Assembly: GCA_033239005.1 (NCBI GenBank)
Contig: BSQZ01000011.1
Location: 11,844,501 to 11,908,500 of the forward strand
Source: Lamellibrachia satsuma
Taxonomy: Eukaryota > Annelida > Polychaeta > Sabellida > Siboglinidae
Direction: 5' to 3'
DNA length: 64,000 nt
The position numbers and the translations under genes were made by a program. The first letter of the stretch is position 1; each line of letters starts with the position of its first letter. The notes below the pieces were generated by a model. That model searched no databases. It was not told the DNA's origin and was given only the letters and a program-made list of their open reading frames with translations. Below are positions 1-61,600 of this stretch, piece after piece.

Positions 1-46960
<46,960 letters not shown>

Positions 46961-49900
46961 ATTGAGACACTTCCGTGACTGCACCGATCATATGATTTGA
47001 TCCAGAGGATGACGTGCACCAATGTATTATAATCTGGATAGCACTGGTCGTGTAGTGTTGTACAAGAAATGATGTATGCTCTGTTGTATGTGTGTGTGTA
47101 CACGTTGCCAGCTGTTCAACAAATACAGACATTGTTTATTGTATTGCCCATAGTGCAATGCTGTTGTGTTCTGACACAAGCTTACACGAGTAAAAGCTGG
47201 TTTACGTGACCAGGTTAACTTGATCAGATAAAATATTTTATTTCCAGCTTAATCAAACTTTCGGTTTCTCTTTGATGGGACAAGGCAGTGTTTCTTACAT
47301 TGATTCAAAGATAGCATATTCCATGAAATAGAATCTGCGAGAAAGGATGATTTTGCTTAAATGTCAGATAGGACAGTTTGTCTAACAGGAGGAATAGACA
47401 GGTGATCAAACATGATAATTACTTTGCACATATGTATATATGATTGGCAATATGTGAAAAGCTATGTTTCTAATAGTGTGGTCAATAGGTTAATCTAGTT
47501 GTGTAGACCAGCTGTTTGCTACTTTCCACCTGTCAACACTAAATGTACATAGATTGTTTTTCTGGTCTCCACTGCTGTCTTCCTTGGCTGCTTGGGTATT
47601 ATTGAGTCATTTGTAATACTTCATAGTAGGCTCTTCTCATTACTGGGTTGGAAGTTATGAGAATGGTTTCTTGATTCAAGTATAATTATGCTTTTACTGA
47701 TGGCTAACGCTGCAATTACGAACAATCGTTTTGTTTAAAAAAGTAGTTTTTTGTCAGTATCATATATTCTCTTAAAATTAAATCTCAGACAATCTCAATG
47801 TCAGTGTTGGTAGTTGTAATTCACTTAATTTTACAAGCAGCAGTTTTAAACAATGCTTGATTGATCGATGGTTTTATTAAGTTGTACAAGTTGTTTTACC
47901 TCACAATGTACTTCTAGTCATTTTGCAGATAATCTTTTTCAGAAATGGAAAATATGTTATGATATTACGATCATGAACGTTTATAGTATACATCCAGTAA
48001 AGATGTGTTAGAGGTTGATGGATGTATTGAGTTATTAATGGATTGTTCCATTGTAGTTATTGAGAAAGGAGCTGAGTACAGGCAACCCATGCCTAGGTGC
48101 AGTTGTTGACAGGAACCACTAATTCAACTACACTAATGAGTTTCGCATTAGCCTATGTGGTTTCCTGGAGAGTTTATCTCACAGTTGCTACTGTAACTTC
48201 ACAAACACATAGAAACTAATGCCAGATGATATTATGAAACCGTGAATTCAACAGCGGAGTGTTCCTCTTCAAGACTGTTGAATGGAATGTTGTTGCTTTT
48301 GCTTCAATTCTGCCTGCTTCAAGTTGCGCTTCAGGTCAGAGGTCATACTTCGGTTCAAAGGTCACACTGCAGTTCAGAAGTTACTCAACTATGCTGTTGA
48401 TCTGTGATAGTCTGTGGCTACTCCACATCGTTGATCATTACAAATTTCAGGAAAATGGATCAGTTTCAAATGTTGGCAGATTTAAAAATTATCCATTTTT
48501 TCACCACCTCATTGGATGTTCATTCAGTATTTCGGAAACATTTGCTCGAAGATGGCTTTGACATGTTTAAATCAACATTGTTTCGGATTTTGGATAATTC
48601 TCGGATTTCTGCAAGGGTGTAATTTTTTTGGCGTTGAGTAAATAAATGCCTGAAAAGTGTTTTTTTAAGTGTTGCATTATCATGCAATATGCCCTTTTCT
48701 GGGGGCCCTGGAGCTGATGTTGAAGATGTACTTTAAGGTAGTTTAAATGTTTGTATATATATACGCATATGCATATAGGTATGATAATTATATATAATAC
48801 ATCTTTGTTTTATATGTATATTTGTTGTTATTATATTACAAATCATTATAGTTCCACTTAGACCCCCTTAGTGAGAGTACTAATTGTATGCATATTTATT
48901 CCATGTGATTCTGTGATATGGTCACATAGCCATACCTTGCATGCTTTCATATTGCTTACATTTTATTTATTAAAGTAGACTGTTGCTCATTTTTAGCAAA
49001 AATTAAGACATGTTGACACTTTAGGAAATTATTTCACCTGTAATATGTTTCTCTGTCTACGTACTACCGTGTTCTGCAACTGTAGTTGTAAGGATACATA
49101 TGTTTGTTTGTATGTATCTTATTTTTAAGTAGTTAAAGGAACCACATCCACCTCTATATTTAGTCCACAGTAGTTATCAATATGATAATGTTTATGCCTG
49201 GCAGTGCCTCGCTAGTTTAGTAGTAGTCCTACTAAGATTTGTGTTGACGCCAGGAATCATTAAGAACACATCACTGCTATCAGAGCAGTTTTTTTGCAAA
49301 TGTCCGCCTCTTAAAGTTAATGTTGTTGGCAAATCTTGCAGCTGCTTGTAGCTCTCTTCTATGTGTTCTATCTTGTCGCTAACATCTTCCACCCTGACTG
49401 TCAACTGATAGCGACCATGAGTCACACTGGACTGATGTCCTATCCCAGGTGAATGTTTCAAGTTTCTGTAGCTGTCACTGTACTGTGACACTTTTCACTG
49501 TCACAGTTAACAACCCCATTGTAGGGGTAGGTAGCCTGTGGGAATTCTTGGGTTCAGCTATAGACTCTAGCATGAATATTGATGTTTACTAATACCTGGT
49601 CACCCAGAATACACCCATTACAGTGGACTGGTGTTATTGTATACTCCTTTCCAAAAACCCATTGGATATAATACACACCGACTTTTATCATAATACGGAT
49701 CATTAAATCGGCCATTTTATACATGTACATAATATGCATCAATATGTGCATCTTTGGCATAATGGTTAGCATACAGCTTCTGTGAGAGAACCAGGGATAT
49801 TAAGTGGGGTGAAATCTTAGGTGGTTGATTTACTTTGTTGTTGCCCCTGTTTATTTAGTGTAATATCTGTAAATAGGGATCTGGTTGTAAGTCAGCGTTG

Positions 49901-52900
49901 TGGGTCGCTTTCTAAGGTGAAGTCTACTCTAAATTACCCCAGTCTTAGCCAGGCCCTGACACTGGGGTCATAATGTGTGTAGTGGAGACTCTGGTTGTGG
50001 CTAACAACAGCTTCTGCACTCACAAACACAAATGTTGCGAACTGCCATTTACCATCACAATTTGGAATGGAATACATTGTTGGGCAAAAACGAGCCAAAC
50101 TGATGACAGGAAGTGCCTGAGACACGACCAAGCAATCTTTTCATACAAGATTCTGTCCAGCACCATTATAGCTGAACCCAGGGGGGGGCATTCCCAGGCT
50201 TGTGATAGACATTTTAGTGCTGCAAGAAAACCAACAATGGGGCAATGAAAGGAAGGGGAAATTTAGAGTGGAAAGTGGGGAGAGGCTCAGGGAAGTTGTC
50301 GGTTGGAGTGGGTTTTTAAACTTTTTTGATATGCATTGTTATGCTATTCCAGGTCATTTGTATGACATGTTCGTGAGATTTGTTATGGGACGTGTTCTCA
50401 TGAAATCCTCTGTTTGTATATTTGTAAATGTCTGCATAAAATCAAAAATTAGCAATGCTCAGTTGGTAAAATCAATCAAATTTATTAACTCTGCGACCCC
50501 TCACAGGGTATGAGAGAATTATTTCTGTAAAATCATCAGATATAGTTCTGAGGTAAGAATAAGGCAAGGATTGTACAGGTGAGTATGAACGTATTGTGTG
50601 TGTTATTGTTATGGCTGCTTGGTTTTATTTACTGCCGGTTACCAGCCGACTCTACTTAGTAAGTCACTACCATGATGTATTGAACCACTTGTAAGCTGCC
50701 ATGTCATAATGACATACCGTAATTGACTTAATAGAAGCTCATTGTGTGAGAGCAGAAGTCATCGAGCATGTTTATTGTGCCTCTAAAAGGAAAGATGAAA
50801 TATGGCATTACAGATTTCTTGTAATAGTATCAGTTTTTTACATTGATTTCTCCTCGGAGTCCTGTAAATGAAAAAGATGCTGATATTGCAGACAAGTATA
50901 AATGTGTCGGTAATTTTTTTTATGGTCAGGCCACATGCTTTGCAATTATGTACCTACCAACAGATAAGTTGTAAATTATTACCCCAGGCAAGCTGACAAG
51001 TTGTATGCACCATGTGAATATGTCAAGGTAGACAGTTGGCAGGAGGCTTCATGAGTGTGGCCTCCTGAGAGGAGGTAAACACATTCCAGCCAGCCAGTTG
51101 TTGGGACAGGCATGGTGCTCTGAGGAAGAGAGGCATTTAGATGAACAAAACTCAACTGGCACACTGTTATGACTGATCACAGTTGTGCTGGGGGGTGGCT
51201 GGAAGAGTGGGTGATTACACTGGGACGTCAGTAATATAATTCTGTGATGGGAAACATGTTAGAGAAACTGAGAATCTCATAGAATATTGGCAGTTTTACA
51301 GTGTAGGAATTAATGTAAGCGGGAGAAATGCCTGTATGGTTATGCCATATTCCAACAGTAGCTTGTGTCTCGTGAAGGTAGATTAGATTGCTGTTCTTAG
51401 ATGTTATATGAATGAACGCACAAGATAATATTTAACAGGTGCAATATGATAGGATGGCTGCTGCTTATAATGCGTTGTATAAATCTCAGCAGGGTCCAGT
51501 GCATTTTCAGAATGTGCAGGATAGATTAATGATGGACTTTGTAAAGCAGTTATACATATGGAGGTTTTATCTGGCAAAACAGATTGTTGGAGGATGTGTT
51601 GTACGAGGAAGGTAATGTGATGCAGGATGTCACAGAAATATAAATGTTTCATTTGCTCAGTGTAGTCTCTAGGTTTATCGCTCTGTTGAAATGTGTCGTG
51701 TGAATGTTGGTCGTCCGTAAGCGACTGTGCATCAAGACGTGCTATATTGTGGGCCTGTGTTGAGAGCTTGTCAGCTATCACTGTACATTGAACAACTGTG
51801 TGTAGTCACTATGGTGTCTTTGTCTGTAATCACTATGATGTGTAGGAGTGATGCTATTAAACAAGTCTGCAAGCTGTGCACGTTGTCATTTTCTTATGCG
51901 AGTCTGTCAGAAACACAACCATCATGGTAGTGTCATTTTAGCTGACTATTCAGTCACTTAAAGGTGCAAAGTCTGACCGCTTTTAATTTACCTGTAGTAT
52001 AAACTCTATCTATTCCAACATCTTGACTGCTAAAAGTTATTTTAATGAATCACGATTTAAAAAATATGCTTTGACCATTATTTCTTTAATTTGAGAATGT
52101 TTCAGGGGGAATATCATGTTTACACTGCATGTGGAGGGGGTGTAATTTATGGGTGTTAATGATATGCCCATTATTTTATCTGTGAACGTCTGATGCTGAT
52201 AAACTTTGTCCACGGGTATTAGAAATTGTTGATGGCTATTTGTGAATGTACTGAATAGCAAGGTTGCTATTAGAAAACAGACTAGTGAAATTATACTAAA
52301 AATTCTGGTTCATTAACACATTTGGGCGGTCAAGACATCAGAATAGATATACAGTAGGTTAACTATAATAATTATATGATTTTACCATAGAATGTGATCA
52401 GACGTACCTCTAAAACTACAATGCTACCAACATTAACAACATAACTGTTGTAACTATATCAGTAGCCATTATATTATATGCCTATTAAAACACTGGAAAC
52501 ATGGTACTATAAAAATTATATAAACCAATAATATAATAGTAAATATTTTTTTTTAAAGTAAGCCTATTCCTGTGTTGTTGCTATCAATAATTAAGTCTGT
52601 CTGAATGAATATTATTGCTATGACTAAATGAGAATCAAACAACTAGAATGTCAACTTTTAAATAAAGTTCCTCTTGCTTGCATCTACAATAAATTAGAAT
52701 TTACTTATTACTTTTATCATCTAGTGAAATTGTCAAAAACAGCTAGCTTCAGACCTGCATAAATTAAAAACACAAAAAATAAACAAAATGCTTAAATTTA
52801 GCAGGCTGTTTGTACCCAATGTTCTAGTTTTGCCATGCATGTGTTCAGAGTGTTGATTATGCTTGTCCATGTCCAAGCTAATATCATTTCACCAAGAATA

Positions 52901-53316
52901 AATACAGTGGGCTGTACATTTAAAAAAATACAGTGGGCTGTACATTTAAATCAATAACATTGTTATTAAATCATGTTTTAATAAATAGCAATAACCAGAA
53001 TTCAGAACATTACAATAAATGTTTAAATTGGTGTAAAGTACCACCTCTTAATATAATAAACTAACAAACATTTTAAATAGTTAATAAATGAGTACGTCTA
53101 TAGGACATACACTGTAAAAGGTACAGTCGCAGAGCAGGGCCTACACTGTTATTCAGTGGGTTATATATTAATAATGAATATAATCTGTAAACCTGTTGGA
53201 ATATTACATAATAATTATAATAAATACGATGACAGCCAACAAAAAACAAGTTAATTGCCTTAATTATTTGTGCCGGCCTCATTGCATTTAAGCGCATGCC
53301 AGTGCTAGTGTTGTAC
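46961..53316. other. Interval between the two convergent genes; 3' UTRs, no recognised gene
   Basis: The interval lies between the KIF1 stop and the ZCWPW1 stop. Open frames are short, without splice logic or protein similarity that I can see. The first canonical AATAAA downstream of the KIF1 stop is at 48641-48646, suggesting a 3' UTR of up to 1.7 kb. For ZCWPW1 I see no canonical signal close to its stop. A 24-bp sequence is duplicated at about 52910-52950. Confidence 0.6.
48641..48646 (+). terminator. Candidate polyadenylation signal for KIF1
   Basis: First AATAAA after the stop codon at 46960. Position only; no transcript evidence. Confidence 0.3.
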
Positions 53317-54266
53317 TCATTCTTCAAACTCCATGGGATACGAGTCATACTTAGCAATAAGAATGTGGAGCTTGTCTGTGCTAGTTATATCAGTGACTGC
53401 TCCATCAACAGGCTCCATATCGAATGGCTCAGAATCATTATCTCCATCACACTCTGGTCTTCTGTCCATGGCCAAGGATAACTCTAGGTCAGGGAAGAGT
53501 TTGTCCTCAATGTCAATGCTGAGGTCATTGGTGACGTCATCAAGAGATCTTGGCGAGCTGTTCTTTTCAGTGAGGTCTTTGGATGCTTCTGATGTGGTCT
53601 TTGCAGTGTCTTCACGATCCATTGACACATTCTTTGCCCCTTCTTTAGTCTTCTTTGCATTTGTCTTCTCATTTGCCTTCTCATGTGTCTTTTCATGTGC
53701 CTTCTCATGTGCAGATGTTTTCTTGATGGAAAACTTCTTGTTCTTCTTAGTTGCAACATTTGTTTGGTCTTTGTCTTTTGTGAGCACAACGTCAGTCGAA
53801 CCATCCTTGCTCTTGGCCTTAGACAACTTGTGTGCATTTGGAGCAACAAACTTGGGTTTCACAAGAACCTTTGGTTTAGTCATAATTTTCTCCTCGTGAC
53901 TGACTAACTTTGGTGCATCACTGTCACCCATGTTGGTCTTTGTCTGGGCGTTCGGGTTGGCATTCTCTTTGTCATTGTTGGTGACATGTTTCTTGGCTGT
54001 CTCACTGCATTTCTTTGGCAGTGATTCAGCAACATCACAGCTCACTTCCATTTTCAACACGTCATTGTCTAACTTTGGCTGTGGCGCTGGCTGCTTTATT
54101 GCCTTTGTTTTGAGGAACTTCTCCAGTTTTGGTGGCTGAAATGATGGTTTTATCTTTGGAGTGTCTGCGCTGCTACTGGACTTTACTTTCTTTTTCTCCT
54201 TGGCACCAGTCGTTGGTTTATCTGTGCTTGATTTCTTCTTTTTACATTTCTTATCACTGCCATCTT
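53317..54266 (-). CDS. ZCWPW1: ZCWPW1 last exon: lysine-rich disordered tail
   Basis: A 950-nt exon after the acceptor tttgcttgcag, encoding 316 residues dominated by Lys, Ser, Thr and Asp. It includes a short repeat of the form EK-A/T-H/N (HEKAHEKTHEKANEKTNAKK), a PxxLEKFLK motif (FQPPKLEKFLKTKAI), and an acidic C-terminus (DRRPECDGDNDSEPFDMEPV) ending EFEE and stop. No folded domain is recognised. The C-terminal length is unusual for the family, but the ORF is clean. Confidence 0.82.
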
Positions 54267-55621
54267 CTGCAAGCAAAACATAATTATTTAATATTTCTAC
54301 ATCACCAGAGGAACACAACCATTCAGTTGAAATATGTCCAGTTCTCAACAACTATCTTTATGCACTTATGTTGTATTCAGAAAGTATTAGTCTGGAATAG
54401 CTATATCAAACCATTTCTATTTGTATGTATTATTACATATTTTGCTTATTGGTTATGTTTGGATAAATTTCAAAAGTGTGCAGAGACTGAAATATTAAAC
54501 TAAAATAACAACATAAATATGAGTCGATAAACTGTTACATGTGCTTGTGTGTGCAACCAGAAATAGTGACTTGTAGTCAATAGCTTGGTCTGACTTTTTT
54601 GTATTACCGCTGTTTTATAACTGAAATGAGCTTTATAATTTAACTGAGTTTTATAATTGACTTATTACAACTACATGTTGTAGAACAGAAGAATGCATGG
54701 AGAAAGATCAATATATAGGAAAATAATAAGTCTAGAGTTAAGAATATACCGCGAAATGAAGTGTAATATTGAGTGGAACTGGGAGGAGGATGAACTAAGG
54801 ATCTGTGCATGGCAGATCACTTGGAGACATTGATAAAACACATACATACCATTTAACTTGCGTTTTGAACTCTTCGTCTTGACAGAGCGGCTGTCTTTAC
54901 CAAGCACATTCTCTTCCTTTGCTTTCTTCTTCTTCTCCTTCGCTTTCTTTGACTTCTCGGGCTCATAATCTGACATCACTTCTACAAAGAAAATTCATCC
55001 ATAACTTAAAAAGTACAGGAAACAAACAGGATTAGTAGTTTGGTTTTCAAAACCAACACTTGCTGTCATCCAAGCTCAGTGTTTTTTTATTGCCAGTGAC
55101 TATAGTATTCTTACTTACTGTCAATTCAAGTCAGCAAGCAGATTGGCTGTGTAGAAACAACTGATTAAATGACAAAAATAGCTCAACTGATTAAATTACA
55201 AAAATAGCCCTCTCAATATTTTTTCAACATTGTTGGTGTAACACCACATACCCAGGAAAGCTAATATAACTATAGAAGTGGCTTAATGATTATCAAGTGG
55301 ACCAGAGCTAGTAAACATTTTATAGATGATATGTGGCATTCCTAAATCTAATCTAAATCTACCCAAAACATGTCAACATTCCATGTAAGCATGTAACTGA
55401 CTACCTCATCCACTTGACTGGCAGATCTCACTCATAATCACCTTCATTCTCACTGGGGAAGAACACTTCGAGTATTTCTTCAGCATCCTTCATGATTCCT
55501 TCTGCATCATTCAGCATCTCCTCCACGTCATTGTCTCCCAGCTCAAATGCTTCTGCTTTCCCAGTCATTTCTGTCTTCTGGGGCTTTCTGTCCTTCTTCA
55601 CAAAGCTCACTTGTGGAAATG

Positions 55622-55653
<32 letters not shown>

Positions 55654-58600
55654 ACTGAATAAAACAGAAATTAATTCTCTTAAAAACATGGATTGTTTCT
55701 GTTTATTAGTTGGATAACCCCAAGTGGGTATTGTGCCAATGGTTAAACAAATACAATATTGTATACTAAGAATGTTATGGTGCTGCACCAATATTCATAT
55801 CGGATGGTCTAATGTGTCCTGATAATTAAAACGAGTTCAGCCTTCTTGCTTATTTGATGCACTTTTTTTTAGATTTCAAGACTTATGCCTGAGACAGACT
55901 GTGCTTGTATGGGAAATTTATAAGTGGCATAAAGATATGGCATCTGAAAGGAGTGAGAAGGTAAAGAGGAAAGCTAAGAAGAAGATAAAGAGATGGAGAA
56001 GATGAGACAGAAAAGAAACCTGGATGATCCAGTGACGGAACAAAAACTGAGGGAAAAGAGAGTAAAAATTGTGACTAAAACATTTATGTGTGACAAAGTA
56101 GCTACAATAGCTCAGTAGTGGCTGCCTTTTAATGCTCATCACCATCAGCACGTTTATAGCTACAATAGCTCAGTAGTGGCTGCCTTTTAATGCTCATCAC
56201 CATCAGCATGTTTATAGCTACAATAGCTCAGTAGTGGCTGCCTTTTAATGCTCATCACCATCAGCACGTTTATAGCTACAATAGCTCAGTAGTGGCTGCC
56301 TTTTAATACTCATCACCATCAGCATGTTTATAGCTACAATAGCTCAGTAGTGGCTGCCTTTTAATGCTCATCACCATCAGCACGTTTATAGCTACAATAG
56401 CTCAGTAGTGGCTGCCTTTTAATGCTCATCACCATCAGCACGTTTATGTTGAAAACATGTTCAATGCAAAACACAGTTCAGCTGACATATGACTGATTAG
56501 TCACTAGCAACACTGAGAAGAAATCTAGTTCACAACCTAACTTTGCTCTTAATATATTAACTGCAAGCAGAACAGATATAGACTTGTTGATTCATAATCA
56601 CCCATTCATATCTGCAGAGACGAATGTTATGCAGCACTAGCTCTACAAGAAAAAAAATGGATGCGTGCAGAGAAACACGTGGATCATTACCCTGTGAGTT
56701 CTGCGAGTCGTCCTCAGTGTTATTGATTCCCCACCTGCCACTGTAGCGTACACTGAAGCTGTAGTTCTGCAAGCGATCCTGTAACATGTATGAAGATGAT
56801 GAATAGTTTCACTGACAGTTAATCCAGATAATAGAAATAGGCCTGACATGCAACTTCACTTTGTAATGCAAAAATATAAAATATATATATATATATAACA
56901 TGCATACATATCTAAACCACACAAACAATGCGTGTTCAAATATGTAATATTGTTTTTTAATATAAACAGAATAAAAAATACACTTAATGATATACTGAGT
57001 GGGTGAAAATTATATGTTAGATAAATTAATTTGATTGTTAATGTTGCCATGGCTATATTTAGTGTGGAAGCACGGCAGACCTTGAGAGACATGTTGAGAG
57101 CCTGTAGGGCCTTGCTTCTGGCCGCATTCACCACCTTTGAGTGGTCCACTCCACGCATCTTCACCTACAACAGCAACAAGGAGGAAAAGGGCTGATATGC
57201 TCGAAGTTTTCAAGATTATTAATGGATTTACTGACATAGACACCAAGAGAATATTCAAGCTAATGACACCACAGCTGGCTAGATGCATGCCACAAGTTCT
57301 TTTCACAGCGAGTAATCAAGCCATGGAATACCCTACCAAGCAACGGTGTCAATGTACTAACAGTAAACAATTTCAAAACAAAATAAAAAAATTACTGCCA
57401 TAACCACTGATTGGGGGCTATATATGAGCCAGCAGGCTCCCTGCCTCAAACCCATTCAAGGTATGAATCAAGGTATGAAACAACAGTTCAACTGCTCTAC
57501 ATTGTCACTGTCCTATCCATCCACACACTCCACTGATTTATTAATGACATACATTGAACATGTGTATGTCTGGTGGCTGAGTTTCTATTAAGTGCATTAG
57601 ACTGATTCAATACAAACATTCACACAAGGATTTAGTGTATCGCATAGATTAATCACATAACCAAGTTATGGAAGAAGTTATCATAAATAAACCAATTAAA
57701 ATAAATAAATAAAAAATCTTAAACTTAAGATTTGTGAATAGTTTGTTTTACACTGCAATAGCATACATAGTATAATTTGTAGAATAAAACAAACCTAGTA
57801 GCTCCATTCACTATTCACGATTGTTCACAATAAAATCACATATCACTTTATAAAATGCATCTGGTTGCATGCAACATGATATTTAGGTATAAAGCTTGTT
57901 ATATCAGTGTCTTGTTTTCATCATAGTATGTGTCAGTGTTGGTTATATGTCTGATTGTAAGTCCAGACGATAATTGTATTGCTATGTATATACTTTGTGC
58001 ATTTACAATAATTGTGGTACAATCAGCACTATATGTGCGTCAGCATCCGATAATCCAATAAATTTATTCAGGGACAGCCATGTTAACAACCTACTACTGT
58101 CTTTGCTTTGTTGATGTAAATTAAACCAGGCACATCAGTTATAATTAAATCCAATTCATAACGGGGGATTTCTAAAGGACAGCAGCACAAGCACAAGCAG
58201 CACCTAAAAATACAAAGGCTACCAAAATAGTCATAGGTAGTGTCAGAATTGCAGCAAGTATTTTGTTAGATGCAGTCTGTAGATCAAAAATACAGTAACA
58301 AGTGAAGCATAATTACCGTTCCCAGTTCATCGATATCGGTGAATGGTTTGAGCCTTTCTGTACCCAGCCAGGCACGGGAAACTTTGTCATCAAAGAACAC
58401 AACGTGATAGTGTGTCTACAACAGAGCACAACAAACACCTTCTCAGCAAATATTCATGGAAAACCGCATTTCACCAAAACGACAAATTCCTTCAGTGCAC
58501 TAGCTTAGAGTGTGACATTTTCTGTCATAAACATTTATGGTTGCTGTGTTGCTATAGCTAACATACTACTGTTGCTGAAATGGAATAATTATGTTTCTTT

Positions 58601-61600
58601 TCGAGTCCTGCTTAATTTGGAATAATTATGCTCCTACATGCCAAATTATGGATGACTGAAATTTAGGCTTCCTAGGTGTGCAACATAGGTATTCTATTTG
58701 AAATGTATAAACATGATGATACACAAGCACATAATACTTACAGCCTTATTGCGTGGACCACGGCATTCATAGAAATCTTCATAGTCTGGGTCAATTTCTA
58801 CCATAGCAGGCCACCTGGAATGCAAGATCAAAGAAAATGTAGAATAATCATAATTGATCATGCAGAAATTTAATAAAATAAACAAGTGAGAATGATGATG
58901 CTGAGAAAGAAGTCACGTTGGAACATAATCAAATAGTTGCATTGCGACATGTTAAAACATGTTGACAGGAAATCATTACAGGAAAGGTGTCATTGACAAA
59001 GCTTAATACTGTAAAATGCTTTTGTTACATTACAGCTACCATTCCCATTGAGAATACCTCCCCCATTGACAATTTCTGAAGTATATACTCTCATTATACA
59101 TATTCATACATTTGATGACATTGATGTATGTCTAGCTAGCCTTGAAGGGATCAGTTACAATTGTGTGAGTAGCTACCATGGAAAACCATCGACCCTGGCC
59201 CAAACAACGGAACCTTCTGTGTATGTTGTGAAGACATAGTTCTCGTCGTGTTCTCTCTGATCAAACTGTTGCTGTGGGACATCACAACTATCATACTTAT
59301 CATCTGCAACAATGTAATTACAATTGACCACCAATAATGCAACACAGTATATCAGCAGAGCACTTGAATATACTATATCTATAATTATTGCCATGTGCCT
59401 AAACCACAGGTTACATATTACCAGAACATGCCTTTACAAAAAACAAATCTTCTCTTAAAAAGGTCCACTGGTGCACAATTTGAAGTTGGCAAATTTTAAT
59501 TAAACAGATGTATTTGTCCAGACCAATTTATTATACAGACACTGGCGCAGTTTTTGCCTCACGCCAGATTTTGATTCAATTTGTGATCTTGCTGGATATC
59601 ACATTAGATACGTCGTTAGTCCCGATATAAAACCATATATCGGGGATATGTTTATACTGGGAGTAAAAACGTCTGACAAAGTTAACTTTTTTAAAGAAAA
59701 ATTATTCATAAACATGGGACGTGTTTATGAGACATATTTTTGTATATCTAGTTTGACATTAATTGCCAGGTGGCCTTACCGGTACAACACATCGGTGCAT
59801 TTTGTAAATACGCCATATTTAACTTTATCGGATGAAAATATACACAACTGTTCGTAATAATCATTACAGGAAAGTAATCGAATGGCCTCGTGGTTTTTAT
59901 ACATTTAATGCATTGCATATTACTGTACAGTGAGGCTTTCTTGAAAATGCTCTTTCTCTTAAGGCAAATTCGGCACTAGCCTCACATTGAAAAATGTATG
60001 TTTCCATCTTTCGATATTGGTGAGTAGTTCACTCAAACTAACTTTTCTAACCACTGGTTTGTACTCGATAGATGAAATAACTGAGTTGTTTCGAATATTG
60101 ATCCATGAGAGAGATGTTGACAGAGATAGAGAAGGTTGTGACACACCTGTATTCATGTGACAGACCCAGTCACCTGGCAATGATGAGGGATCGTGTACAT
60201 GTGGCAGATGTCTCCACTTCATACAGAAGGTTGACGTGCATTGCACCCATGTCCCTGTAAGAGAGACAGGAAGAAACTGTTCAGAAATGGAATTTACCTA
60301 GGCCGAGTTCAACTTAGCAACCAATGTGACTAATGCTAATGGTCACACTAGTAGCAACCAGCATAAGCTGAACACATTTTATTTGACCTGGTTTGGTCAG
60401 AATTACTTAATACTGACCAACCAACATTGCCACCGTCTGCAGGTGGTGGAACCTCTCTGGTCAACATAGCAACCAACATCATCAGCGGTCCCTCGAAATG
60501 AAGATGACATCTGCCAGGGGTTGGTTGTGGATCCTGAGGTGACTCAGGAGCCCGATTCTTGGTTTGCAGATCTTATTGCAGTGGGGGCAGGAGGTTCCGG
60601 GTGGAAGGAAGATGTGCAGGTGTTGAGACATCTCCCTCTCCTTTCTCCTCTGCTGCTTCTCCGCCTTGTGAAGTAAGCAGACAGTCTTGAAGCGGGCTGC
60701 TGCCCGGTGGATGCTGCGACGCCAAAGTAGACGGTCAGCAGCTGTGTCCTCCCAAGTGTTGATGTTAATATGACCCTTCTTCATATAGTGTTTGGCAGTG
60801 CCTTTAAATCTTTTTCTCTGCCCACAAAAGGTTCTCAATCCATGAGTCAGCTGGGAGAATAGTACTTGTCGGAGGAGGCGGGAGTCTGGCATTCTGACAC
60901 ATCGGTCTGTCTAGCGGAGCTGATTTGGCTTGATCATTGCCTCGATGCTGGTTATATTGGCTTCAGTGAGGATGCTGGCATTGGTGCGATGGTCTTCCCA
61001 CTGGATGTGAAGCATCTTTCTGAGGCAACGTTGATGAAATGTCTCCAGTGTCTTCAGGTGACATCAATAAGTAACCCAAGCCTCACTTTTGTATAGTAGA
61101 GTGGTAATACAAATGGCTTTGTAGACCATCACCTTCACCTCTTTACTGAGGTTGTGGTCATCAAAGACTCGGTGGTGCAGTTTCCTGAAGGATGGTGCTG
61201 GCACAGTGGATACGGTGCTGAATGTCTGCCTCAATGTTGGCTTTCTGGGACAAGTGACTTCCTAAGTACGGGAAGTGTTCAACAATGTCTAGGATTCATC
61301 CAGATACTTTGATTTTGGGAGATCCTGCATTGATGCCTTGAGTAGGTTGATGGATAACCTTGGTTTTTCTGATGTTGATGGAAAGTCCTAGACTTTGATT
61401 TGAGGCTTCCGTAAAGAGGTCCAGGCTAGTCTGAAATTCTTCTGCAGAGTGGGCAAGGATGGCACAGTCATCAGCATACTGAAGGTCAATGATGGCAGTC
61501 TTCAACACTTTTGTCGTTGCCAGGTTAAATAGCCTCCCATCAAAGCAGGTAGTCAAGTTCAACGTCACAGGGAAGTCAGTCACAAACGAGAAAAATTAAT

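Noticed and set aside
49192..50513. Moderate ORFs in the intergenic interval
   Set aside because: About 100 codons or fewer, no splice logic, no similarity. Expected by chance in this length.
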